Origin: Agarophyton chilense
Taxonomy: Eukaryota; Rhodophyta; Florideophyceae; Gracilariales; Gracilariaceae
Reading direction: 5' to 3'
Length of the DNA stretch: 64,000 nucleotides
Assembly: GCA_030374765.1 (NCBI GenBank)
Contig: JARGXX010000096.1
Coordinates: 186,001 to 250,000, forward strand
Shown here: positions 21,201 to 31,777 of the stretch, piece after piece
Numbering within the stretch: position 1 is the stretch's first letter
Layout: every line of letters starts with the position of its first letter
Notes under the pieces: generated by a model
Database searches by the model: none
Seen by the model: only the letters and a program-made list of their open reading frames with translations
What the model was told of the DNA's origin: nothing
Translations under genes and position numbers: made by a program

Positions 21201-22123
21201 TTGGGGGGGGGGTTGCTGGGGAGTTGTGGCACTTCGTTGTAGATTATCGGTGGGGGCGGTAGGGTTTGATAGTAATAAGCTGGTGCTGCTTGTACGTAGT
21301 TCGCCTGTGGTTTCGCGTTGCGGTATTTCGGGTGTCTTTGGTCACGACCCTGGTCGTCTGTGTGGTTGCATCGGACTCCTAGCGATTTATGGTAGGTGCA
21401 GAGTTGGTTGAACGGTATGTGTCGAACAGGGTATGTCGTTCGTGGATATCCTTGTCGTACGGGTTGATAACGAATTGTGGTACCATAGTCCCCGGTGATT
21501 CTTGGTGTGGTTGATGCTTGAGCTTGGCCTGTGTTCATGGCTTGATATAGTGTGTTGAAGGACTTGAATATGCGCGTGAAGTTGCGGATGGTGGTGGGTT
21601 TGCTGGCAATTATAGGTCCAAGGATGGGGGTGAAGGATGCGTTGGTGCGGAGTCCCGTGATCATGAAGTCTACGGTTGTCTCTTCGTCCGTAATGTTGGG
21701 ATAACGGGCCGCAACCATTTTCTTGCGGACGGCCATGTGAGAAGCGAGAAATGTATCTATCGTCGTGTCTGTTGTATAAATGATGCTTTCCGCTTCTGTC
21801 TTCAGAAATTGATGGTCGTCTTTCGTCGACTGGTTGATGTGTGCCACAATTTTTGTCACTAGATCGTGGGGTGTGGGTTTCTCTAGTGGAACAATAAGGA
21901 GGCCGAATATGTCATTGGGTATGCTTCTTAGTACTGCGGAGAGTATTTTGTTCTTCTTCGTGTTGTGTAGCTTGAGTTTGTCTGAGTATTGTGGGAGTGG
22001 GGGGTTGCCTTCGAGGTGATCTATGGCTTCGATGGTGGTGGTGTACGTGTCTACCGCCAGGTACCATGGCGCGTAGTTTGCTGTATCGATAGTTGGGAGT
22101 TTATGTGTTTTTTCGGTGTCCAT
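18272..22123 (-). pseudogene. Copia A gag-pol, one frame with three stops
   Basis: All three open parts (22123-20126, about 20035-19529, 19450-18272) share one frame. In order: gag (WYLAVDTYTTTIEA; KTEAESI; MVAARYPNITDEE), an unusual CYH-type knuckle (CTYHKSLGVRCNHTDDQGRDQ, with Cys to Gly at the fourth ligand relative to Copia B), protease with FVLGSGANPSHV (catalytic Asp replaced by Gly; Copia B has LDSGA), integrase (STDTCGPITP, LSDNEKEY, HQPQENGIAERLNR), RT (FDIKSAYLHE; TTIDDFLVLA in place of YVDD) and the RNase H end (HIDIRHHYIQHHV). The RNase H core with its SxxE motif is missing by a deletion that keeps the frame. Stops lie at 20126, 20120 and 19529. Confidence 0.85.
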
Positions 22124-22340
22124 GGTAGTGGAGGAGGTTTGGTGTGATTTTGCAGTTGTGAAGTAGGGTGGTGGTGTTCTGTGGTGTGTGTGAGTCGTTG
22201 GCGATGGTGAACGCGTTGTTGTATAGGGTTTGGATATCGGGGTCTTGTCGGAGGTCGCGCCCAAGTCGGCGGGCGAGACGGAGGTTTGGTGGATCCATTT
22301 TGAGGGGAAATGGGATGTTGGGGTTGGGGTTCAGGTTAGC

Positions 22341-22355
22341 GTGTGGCCCATAACC
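22341..22355 (-). other. Primer-binding site of Copia A (half tRNA-iMet type)
   Basis: On the minus strand GGTTATGGGCCACAC follows the LTR. GGTTATGGGCC is complementary to the anticodon-stem region of eukaryotic initiator tRNA-Met, the internal primer known from Drosophila copia. Confidence 0.7.
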
Positions 22356-22445
22356 TGTGAGTGGAAGGCACTGACCGTTCTCTTTACTTTGATCTCGTCG
22401 TCGTCTACTGCTTAAGTACTGTGGTGACTGTAATGCTGTTTGATA
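22356..22445 (-). repeat. 5' LTR of Copia A
   Basis: 90 bp, nearly identical to 18157-18246. Its first base pair is changed (TATCAAACAGC instead of TGTCAAACAGC). It ends CACTCACA directly before the primer-binding site. Confidence 0.8.
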
Positions 22446-22667
22446 GCCGGCTTGCCAACGGCCCGATGAATAAAAACCTGAGGTGTGAATCACAAGTGTG
22501 CATTGCTGCTTTGTAGCTCTCAAGGACACACCAATACAGGTGTACCACGTGTGTTCTTTGTTCGGTCGACCAAATGTTGGTCGAATTGCGCATACAGCAT
22601 CGCGCGCTAGTTGGCAGGAGGCGTCTCCGGGAATGAAAAGTTGCATACCTTCACCTGGCCACTCTAT
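22446..22667. repeat. Repeat P, copy 3, left part
   Basis: Matches P from its first base to CACCTGGCCACTCT, then is interrupted by the chromovirus and resumes at 34675 with the continuation CCGTAAAGGGCGCC. Confidence 0.75.
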
Positions 22668-22669
22668 GT

Positions 22670-23597
22670 TGAAATGCAACCCTCGTGAGGGCCGTTTTCC
22701 AGGACTTGGTTGTTTTTCCGCCTCGGGCAATACTTGTGAGATCTTTGAGTAATACCGCTACAAGCGGGCTGGCGTAGCCAGGTGTATACGCGTTGTTCGC
22801 GAAGTGCACCGGCGGCCGTGCGCCGTGGCCCCGATTCGGGTGTGACTTACCCAAGTGTACCACGGGTGGCCCAAGACAGGTTGGCACAGCATAGCTGGAT
22901 ATTTCTCTATTTATTTAGCTTTCTTACACTAGGTTAGGGATCTCTTTACAGTATTCTACACTATATAGTGCCAGGGCGATCTCGCCCTGATACTCAGTAA
23001 ACCTCCCCAACCAGGGTTCTTGGCTCTAAGTCTTTTTCCGCTTTCGCGAGTCTTCCACACTCCACGGAGGTGAAGCCGCGTTACTAACGGTAGACTTATC
23101 CACCCTGCGTCAACAGGAGACTCACCGCTGTTAGCGTGTATATCTTTCATACCACTGCCGTGTACTCGCCCCAGTATTGGGTTTGCTACATATTTCTTTT
23201 GGCTCTCGTGGCCCATGCCCCCAATCGCCCCCACTGGGTGGTCTCCCCCCCCCCTTCATCGCTTACCCACTCTCGTGGTAGCTCCCCCTTTTGCTTTGTG
23301 GTTGGTTATTTGTGCCGCTCGCGCGTGTGCCGCGCGCCGGCTTACCGTGTTTACCGCCACTCCTGTGGGTGCATTACTCGATCTCGAGACTTGCGCACTC
23401 CCGTGGAATACAGCTCATACCTGGTCTGCTCCCTTCTAGCATCCCGCACTCTCCCCGCTTGGCGTGCCGGTGAACCTCGGCCTTACACCCCAATTTAGTC
23501 GTGTTCACTCCGGAGAGGCTCCGTCGCCGTGCTACTCTCCTTGGAGGAAGACTCGGACATCTTCGTGTGTTTCCGCCGCCCTTGGCGTTGCACTACA
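22670..23597 (+). repeat. 5' LTR of the chromovirus
   Basis: 928 bp, TGAAATGCAACCC to GGCGTTGCACTACA. It differs from the 3' LTR by scattered substitutions and a few small indels, including a C-run length difference, which suggests recent but not brand-new insertion. Confidence 0.85.
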
Positions 23598-23600
23598 AAC

Positions 23601-23612
23601 TGGTCTCCCGAC
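23601..23612 (+). other. Primer-binding site of the chromovirus
   Basis: TGGTCTCCCGAC starts 3 bp after the LTR. It would pair with the 3' end of a tRNA ending GTCGGGAGACCA; the tRNA species was not identified. This is the ordinary 3'-end primer type, unlike the internal type used by the Copia elements nearby. Confidence 0.6.
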
Positions 23613-23757
23613 TTAGAAGGCTAGGGGGACCTGTTTTGGTTGTTTTTCACATTGCTGTGCTGTCTTCTCTCGTCGAGATCTGATTTCCAATTTCTTGGTT
23701 TGGACCCACTTGGTGGAAGCTTTTGTTGTCCTATTCTTAGTGGTCAACGCTACAACC

Positions 23758-25895
23758 ATGTCACGACTACCGTCGGAAGCGGAACCCGCGATCACGCGGA
23801 GGCGTTCCGTCAATGACGTTGTGCCTGCGGACCCTGGAAGGGTGACCCTGGAAGGGTTCCCCCGCCGTTACCTCAAGCCGCTCCGAAAGGCAAGAGTAAG
23901 GGGTCGAACTCCTCCAAGAATAACAAGCTACCGCCTAAGGCGTCGAAGAATGGACCCAATTCTGGTGCTGGACCGGCCCCTGCCGTGGATGACCCGGCTC
24001 CTGCCGACGAAAAGGCCCAGAAAAACGAGTTCCACATCGACACCAACTCAAGTGTGAGGCAGCAGATCGGCGTAATGCGGGAAGCGCACAATGCCTTCGT
24101 GGAAGAGTTCGAAGCCGTGCGTTCCAGGGGTGATGGCTCTTCTATGAAGGAAGTGGTTTACGACCTCCGCTTGTTGGGGGCGGACGTCAACACCCTGTTG
24201 GAATGTTTTGGTGGTCCCGCCGCTTACGTGGAAGGCGTCGAGACCCGATTCAATCGTGTTAGCGCCCGTCTCCAGACGTTAGAGCAAACCATCTTGATGG
24301 AAGACGTCCCGGAGAAGCCGGTTGCTGTGTCGCACCAAACGAAACACGAGAGGAAAAGGGACGATACCCGCCGTTGGCGTGGAAAGCGTGACAGCGATGA
24401 CTCGGACTCGTCGAACTCCTCACGGTCGTCGCGTGGCTCTCACCATTCAAATGGGTCGGACTCGTCAGATTCGTCTTCTGACGATGGCCATCGCAGGCGT
24501 TCATCACGTTCTAAACGGTCGTCTGCCACCCAAGGTGTGATCCGCGCCCGCGAGAAGGGAAGGAAACACTCCGGGTTGAAGGAGCTGAAATGCACCAACC
24601 CCCTGTACAAGAAGTTGGTTTCTTACCGATACTATCGGCTAGAGAACTCCTCTTTGGATCGCACGCCCCGTGGCACGCATAGAGTGAAGGATTGCATAAA
24701 GCGTATGCAACTGTCCCTCAGGAACCAGAACTTTTCTGGAGAAGACCCCATTTTGGTGTTGGATTTCCTTGCGAGGTTCGTCGCCGAAGCGGATATTCTC
24801 GGTATGACCGAAGGACAGGCGTTTATTGCACTCCCGTACTTTATGAAAGGCCTCGCCGAGGATCAATACAACTCTGTAAGAGGTTCGTCTAGAGCCTCCG
24901 AAGGAGGGGTAACCTGATGGCCAGAAGCCGTACAATACCTCTTGAGGTCCTACGCCACTAATCACGCGATTCAGTCGGCCATTCTCGCTCTTCGCGATAC
25001 GCGCCAGAAGTCTGGAGAAACGGAAACCGAATTCTCGGTGCGCCAGAACAAGGCTTTCCACCGTAGTGGGAACGTACACTCCCCCGGAGAGCGCTGCACC
25101 ATGTTCATCGATGGACTGGACCCCGCTATCCGAATACTCGTGGCCCGTTACCGGGAATACCGAAGGAAGACCACGTATCTGGAGTTGGTCCAACACGCGC
25201 AAGCGGAAGGTGACGCTTTAAGAGCTCGTGCCCCCGGACACAGGTCGCGAACCGCCAAGGCGTTGGTGATGGAAACGAAGTCGCCATCCCCATCGCTGGT
25301 TGCGATTGAGCGCCCCCAACAGGAGTACGACAACGTACACTTCGCCCGAAGCGATATCCACTCGGTCCCGACAACCGAACTACCGTCTACGACGGACGAC
25401 TCATATGACACGGCCCAGGATGGACCCCTGCTGTACGCAGACTCTCCCCGTGTTCACGGACCTCGCATCCCGTATTCAAACGGTGCGCTCCGACAGAGTC
25501 GCCCTGGATGGAAGGATACCCGCCAAGCGGTGAAGTTCACGGATGCTCGCTCCGGTTTGCAGCCCTCACGCCCGGGACTCATATGCCACATATGCTACGA
25601 ACACGGTCACATTTCACCGGACTGTATCCTCACCATGAGGAAAGTAGCCCGAGTAATCGGTAATTATGAGGCGTTGACCCCAGTGGAAAAGCGGATTGTT
25701 CCGATGACGTCGTATCTTCGAGCGAAGATCGACTTTCCACGCAGTATTCCGGAGGCGAAACCGCGCAATGCGTTGCTTTACCCTGCCGAGCAGGCTCCCG
25801 ACCACCGCCCCGTTCCTTCAAACCCCGCCGCTGGCGCCCCATTGCTAGTGGTTCAGGATTCTGAGGCCCCGCCCCAGGCGGATGGGACTCAATAA
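23758..25895 (+). pseudogene. Chromovirus gag
   Basis: ATG at 23758 opens a frame that is shifted by an exact 14-bp tandem duplication (23830-23843, 23844-23857); from there the gag continues in another frame. It contains a coiled region (QQIGVMREAHNAFVEEFEAV), a Ser/Asp/Arg-rich linker, and the retrotransposon capsid region (DPILVLDFLARFVAEADILG; FMKGLAEDQYN). A TGA follows at 24915-24917, directly before WPEAVQYLLRSYATNHAI in the same frame, then ETETEFSVRQNKAFH and MFIDGLDPAIR. A CCHC knuckle CHICYEHGHISPDC lies near the C terminus. Both lesions are small. The product would form the virus-like particle. Confidence 0.85.
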
Positions 25896-25939
25896 ACCTA
25901 ATTTCAGGAGTCTCCCCTTCGGGAGAGGCGTCCCCAACA

Positions 25940-28900
25940 GTGAGGTTGACGACGCCCGAGGCGTCTCCGCCTCCCTCCCCGGTCACAATCCTCACGAGGA
26001 AACAGGCCGTCTCAGACGTGGACTCTGAACACTTTGGTGTTCTACGTCGACCGTGGAAACGTGTTCTTAACCGCCGGTCCCCGGATAGAGTCTTAGTAAT
26101 GGCCAAGCGCAATTACAAGGTGTATGCCAACCTTGGCCTTTCTACCCAGTTTATGGTTCCAGTCCTTACTGTTTTGGACACAGGTGCTGGTCCGAATTTC
26201 ATCGTGGAGTCGCTGCTGCCCCCGCCCTTGCGGTCTCAGATCCGCCTTAGCGTGGGGCCCGACGTCGCGGACGCGAATAACAACCCGTTGTCAACGGTTG
26301 GAACCGTCGCTCTCGTCGTTCGCTTGGGCTCCTTCGTGGTGAAACTCGACTTTATTGTATGCCGGAAATTGGCTGCCCCCGTCATCTTGAAATTTGACTT
26401 CTGTGACAGATTCGTTGACGCCATAAGGCCCCGCTTAAAGCGTGTTCAGATGGAAGACGGCTCGTTGGTCCCGATTGTCCGTTGTCCGCTGCGGCGAGCC
26501 TCCAAGAATCACGTACCGCTCCCTGCCGCGCAGGAACCTCAACCCGCTTCTCGGGAGTCTACCGAGCTCCGCGTGGCTGCGTCTGTCCGAATCCCGCCAG
26601 AGTCCCAAGTATGGGTGCGTGTCACTTCCCGTCAACACGGTTTACGAGTCATTCAGCCTCTCTCATCTCTGTACGATGGATATCAACTCGCCGTGGCGAA
26701 TGGAGTCGCGCAGATTGTCCCAGACAAGCCGTTCGCCGTGCTCGTTGCCAATCTGGGCTCCACCCCCCAGTCACTGGTGAAAAACCAAGTTATTGGATCG
26801 GTAATGCCTCACCCTACCGCGATGGTCCCCACTAAGTTGACCGCTGCCGAAGTCCTCGGTCCCGTTCACTCTAAGGAGGGGAAGGAAGCCGCCGTCCAAT
26901 CACCGAATGATTCGGAATCGCAACCTGCCGAAACAGAAAAGAAACCCGTTCCGACGAGTTACGACCGGGTAGACCCCGTGAAAGAACTCGAGGAACTCGA
27001 CCTCGGTCATGTACCGGAGTCACACCGTGAAAGTCTGCGTGAGATGTTACGGGAGTTTACCACAATGTGGGATGGCTCTCTTGGTGAGATAAATACAACG
27101 GAACACCGGATAGATTTATTGCCGAACACCCGACCGGTGGCTCAACACCCTTACAGGGCAGGCCCCAAGGCTCGAGAAGAGGAACCGTTCCAAGTGGACA
27201 AAATGCTCCGAGCTGGAGTGATCGAACCGGCTCAGTCGCCGTGGGCATCCCCAGTGGTACTGGCTCCGAAACCCGATGGGTCCTGGCGCTTTTGCATCGA
27301 CTACCGTCGCTTGAATGATGTTACCGTCAAGGACGTGTATCCGATCCCACGAATGGATTAGTACATCGTCTCTCTCGGCACTGCTACCGTGTTCACGGCT
27401 TTGGACGCCAATTGGGGATATTGGCAGGTTCTCGCTAGAAAGGAGGACCAAGATAAGACTGCGTTTGTCTGTCACTCGGGACTCTACCTTTTCAAACGGA
27501 TGCCTTTTTGTCTAACCAATTCTCCCGCTACCTTTCAGCGTGCTGTTGACATTTTGTTGGCCCGCTTTAAGTGGCGTACTTGCCTCGTCTATTTGGACGA
27601 TATCATTGTATTCTCAGACAATCTGGATGACCATCTCACCCATGTCAGGGACATAATGACCACGCTACATGATGCTGGAATAACCCTCAAACGGAGGAAA
27701 TGTGAGTTCTTTACCGATACTGTGAAGTATCTCGGGCACATTATCCGTCCTGGACGTGTAATGATCGAGGAAGCTCGAGTGAGGTCCCTTCGCAAGGCGA
27801 AAGAACCCGCTACCCAGACGGAACTGTGCTCCTTTCTAGGATTGGTCAACGTCTACCGACGGTTTATCCCTAACTTCGCTGACATCGCGGCCCCCTTGAA
27901 CGCGCTTCTGCGGAAAGGTCAACCACCTAAACTGGACCCCTTTACGTCCGCCCAGACGGATGCTTTTAACTCCCTTAGAGAGGCTGTCACATCAGCACCG
28001 ATTCTATCGTTACCGAAACCCGGACTACCGTTTTCCGTGGACACGAACTCTAGCGACTGCCAGGTAGGCTGTGCGCTCTTTCAAACTACTCCCGAAGGAG
28101 AACGCAAACCCATTGGGGTACTGGTCACGCTCGCTCAATGTCCACGAGCGGAACTACTCCGTGTCAGAGAAGGAGTGCCTCGCAGTTGTGTGGGCCCTCT
28201 CTACACTCCGCCCCTACCTCATGGGTGTGCACTTTACCGTTTACACGTATCACTCGTCCCTACGATGGCTCATGACCATCTCGGAGACGTCAGGCCGCTT
28301 AATGCGTTGGAGACTCCGCCTCGCGGAATATGACTTTGAAGTGATCTACAAGAAGGGCACTCAGAACGCGCAAGCGGACGCGCTCTCGTGTTTACCCACG
28401 AATGGGGAAGCTCTAACCGTCGATGACGAGGATATACCTTGCTTCGTCGTAGACGATGGAACATCGGGGGACCCGGATTGGTTACACGATAAATGGAACG
28501 AAAGCCCGGAATCGGATGATGATATTGACGCATTGCTCGTCTCGGACGATTCAGAGAAACCCCCGCCGGGTAATTTTGTGCCGTTACCCCCGGAGGAGAT
28601 GGTCAGAGAACAGCAGGGTGACCTCTTCTGTACGAAGATTCGCGCCTGGCTTAATGGCGGTGCACAACTCCCTTTCGAGGTGAACGATCTTGGATACCTC
28701 GTCAGGACGGTTCAGTCATCCCCACAAGTCGTGGTGCCGCATACTCTACAGTCTAGAGTTTTGCATCTATCGCACTATGCGAAACTTGGTGGACACGCCA
28801 GTGGACGGAAGCTCTACCTCACTTTGCGAAGGAATTTCTACTGGCCCGCCATGGCGGTGGATTGCTACGCAACGGTGCGCTTTTGTACCGAATGTGCTAA

Positions 28901-31598
28901 GAATCGGGTGAAACTTCGCAAGGTCTCAACGAAGTTGAAACTATTCCCAGCACGGGCTCCTCTCGAGTTTGTAGCCATTGACATCTTCGGTAAGCTCCTC
29001 ACCACACGACGTGGACATAAGTTTTTACTCGTTATCACGGATCGTTTCTCAAAACTGGTTCGGACCGTACCTCTACGGAAGATATCCGCTTTCACGGTTG
29101 CACAAGCATTTGTAACCCATTTAGTATTCGTCTACGACCCGCCGGTTAATCTTCTATCCGATAACGAAAAACAGTTCGCATCGCGATTCTTCGAGGACGT
29201 GTGCAGGATTCTTGACATCAAGAACCTGTTCACAACGACCTATCACCCCCAGTGTAATGGGCAAGTGGAGTGGTTTAACCGAACGCTATTAGCGTCTCTC
29301 CGTTCTAACGGGGCCGACCACCCAAAGACATCGGATTTATATACCGACGCCTTGACGTTCGCGTACAATACGCAGGTACACCGTACTACGGGCTTGACTC
29401 CATTCGAACTGGTCTTGTCCCGCCCTCCACCCGCTGTCGCGTTAGAACCCCAGCCCACTCTGGATGCGTTCCCTTCCGTGAATGATTATCGCCACAGGTG
29501 GAAAGAGTGGCTTACGAAGCTGATCCCGGTCGCCCGAAGCTCGATGGCTCGTGCCCAAGCCGCTTACAAGCGTGATTTCGACTCTCTCGTACGCGGTAAG
29601 GCCCCGCCAAACAAAGCCGATGACTTCGTCTCCGTCCGTAAGGAGTACTGGAACCCTGAAAACGAGAAGAAGCACAAGCTTTCTTCCGTCGCGGACGGTC
29701 CTTACAAGGTCATTTCGGTGAAAGACGACACCATCGTGGTGGAAATTGTCGACGCTCATGAGCGGATCTCCCGCGACCGCGTTGTACTCGCCCCGCCACC
29801 GACGTTGGAAGTAACCGAAATGGCTCAGCCCACTGCCGTGGTTTCCAGACCTTCTGCGTTACCACACCCTACCCGGGGACTCTCTGACTTGCCGATCTTA
29901 TCGGATAAAGGCCAGAATGGCCTCTCTTCTCTCACGCCACGGCGCGGAGTCTACCCCCGCCCGTTGGGCGTTTCAACCACTCCCCATGCCGCTCCGTCTC
30001 AGGAGGGGGAGGAGGCTCATAACTCTCGTCGAGAGACGGAAACCGCTTCGTCACGTCATGAAAACCGTGGTGCACGGACTCCTGGACACACCAGCAAGAA
30101 CAACGGTGATCCGGACGTCCCGTCTACCGACGTGCCATCTCCGCATTTGCGCGCTACAGCCGTTGCTGAACCCTCTATGGGAAGCGCCACCGCATCTGCG
30201 TCTGATCGCACTCCCCACGGGGACTCTACTCGACAGGACGCACCACGTAGTGGAAACCCTCTCGCCGAAGCGAAACCGAAATCGTCGCAGGATGCTGTTC
30301 GCCCTCGCGATACTGGACCGGCTATGCCGTCGAGCGTTGACCCGCAGCCCGTGGGTCACGGTTCGTCGACACCAGCTACACTGGAATACTTAGAGCACGC
30401 CCTCGCAGGTCCCTCTAGGCCGAATCGATCGGAAGTGGTCCCTCGTACTGTACGGCAGGACACACCGGCTAAACCGGGCAAGCACACCGTAGCAGACGGG
30501 AGATTCACACCCAGCACGCTTGATGCTGGTTCAGAACCCGCGCGCAGTGGCGGACGCACTCCGAGTGTCTCGGTTGACCCCGACAGCGTTGTCGAAGGCG
30601 CACCGATCACCCCGGAGAATATGCCCGTCAAGGAGGGAAGCACCTCGTCGCCGAGTGAAGTTGAACCCTCGAAAGGGATAGTTGAGGACGAACTCGTTCC
30701 CCGCAGGGGTTCCTCGCCGCGCACTTCGCCGCCCGTTGGTGAGGAAGGCACGGTTGACCCGGAGTTTCACGCCCGTCGCGGTACTGTGTCGCCCAAGCGA
30801 GCAGACATACCGGCAGCGCCGTTGCACATGCCCTCACGTGAGGAGGCGGAACGCAGCACGGCGCAGAGTACTCCCAGCCATCAGCCGGACGTGTCACGTG
30901 ACCAGACGACACCCGGCTCGGGAGATACGCCAATTAACGCCCAAGGCGGCTCACCCGGCAAGGCACGACGCCCCGTGATGAAACCGCCTCCCGCGTCACG
31001 TCCAGCACCGTCGCGACGGATTCCACCCCGACGACTCGCGGAACGCGACCGCGAAACCCAGCCTTGGGATGAGTCCGCGTTTCCCCGAAGGGTGGCCTCT
31101 GCACGAGAACTCTCGGAAAGCATTCCGACCCAAACACTGGGAGAATGGCCCCACGGGAAGGCCTCCGGCCGAAGCCGTCGAACTGACGCTCTTCGTCATG
31201 ACGCCTTGGCGGAAGCAACCCGCCAAGCGGCCAAGGCAACCCGGAACCCGGTTCTTTCCCATGCCCAGGGCATGGAAAAGCAACGCCAACCCATGGACCC
31301 TTCGGGGGAAGGGCACAGTAGCCCACACGCACCTGCGGACGTACACCGGTTTGGTCCTGTGACGCGTACACCGCAAGGGCGGGAAGTCTACGAGAAGGAG
31401 TTCGTGGTCGACCACATAGTGGAGCACTCATACCATCCGGATGGTTATATTCAATACCCCGTCCGTTGGTACGGTTTAGGGCCCGAATGGGATTCGGATG
31501 AGCCGATGGAACATCTCCCACGTTCGAAGGTGGTGTCATATCACCGCAGAACGCGGACGGGAATCCCGGCATCGGTTATTAAAGCCCAGGTGGGATAA
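25940..31598 (+). pseudogene. Chromovirus pol: protease, RT, RNase H, integrase, chromodomain
   Basis: The protease has LTVLDTGAGPNFI. The RT has SPWASPVVLAPKPDGSWRF, then a TAG at 27359-27361 in the same frame, then FTALDANWGYWQ and the box VYLDDIIVF. RNase H follows (SVDTNSSDCQVGCALFQ). One extra base in a G run (28115-28118) shifts the frame, which then reads YWSRSLNVHERNYSVSEKEC. The integrase has the HHCC finger (HLSHYAKLGGH, CTEC) and D-D-E in VAIDIFGKL, LLSDNEKQF and GQVEWFNRTL. After it come about 500 residues rich in Pro, Ser, Thr and Arg, then a chromodomain (YPVRWYGLGPEWDSDEP) at the C terminus. Chromodomains guide integration to chromatin marks. The linker length is unusual. Confidence 0.88.
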
Positions 31599-31777
31599 CA
31601 CCCACCTCGGTGGAAGAGAAAAGAGAAGTAGGTTTGCTTGAGAACAGGCTAGTGAAGGAAGGTTTTGGGTTACACAAGTCACTTGGTTTTTATTCGAAGC
31701 TATCGATGGAATACCGAGCACTCGGGATACTACTCTAAGTTACAAGGGAAAACTCCCCATCGGGATCGCGTGCCGCG

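Larger units (their letters stand above)
18157..22445 (-). mobile_element. Copia A, LTR retrotransposon with 90-bp LTRs
   Basis: LTRs at 18157-18246 and 22356-22445 (minus: TGTCAAACAGC to CTCACA) bound a body of about 4.1 kb with gag-protease-integrase-RT-RNase H in one frame. The primer-binding site GGTTATGGGCC follows the 5' LTR at once. Left flank is P copy 2 and right flank P copy 3, and no clear 5-bp target duplication is visible. The element is dead: stops at 20126, 20120 and 19529, a mutated protease and a deleted RNase H core. The minus strand is unusually rich in A and C. Confidence 0.85.

Noticed and set aside
24259..24507. ORFs on the minus strand within chromovirus gag
   Set aside because: Short shadows of gag; unlike the 3' antisense ORF they have no sustained length or ordered composition.
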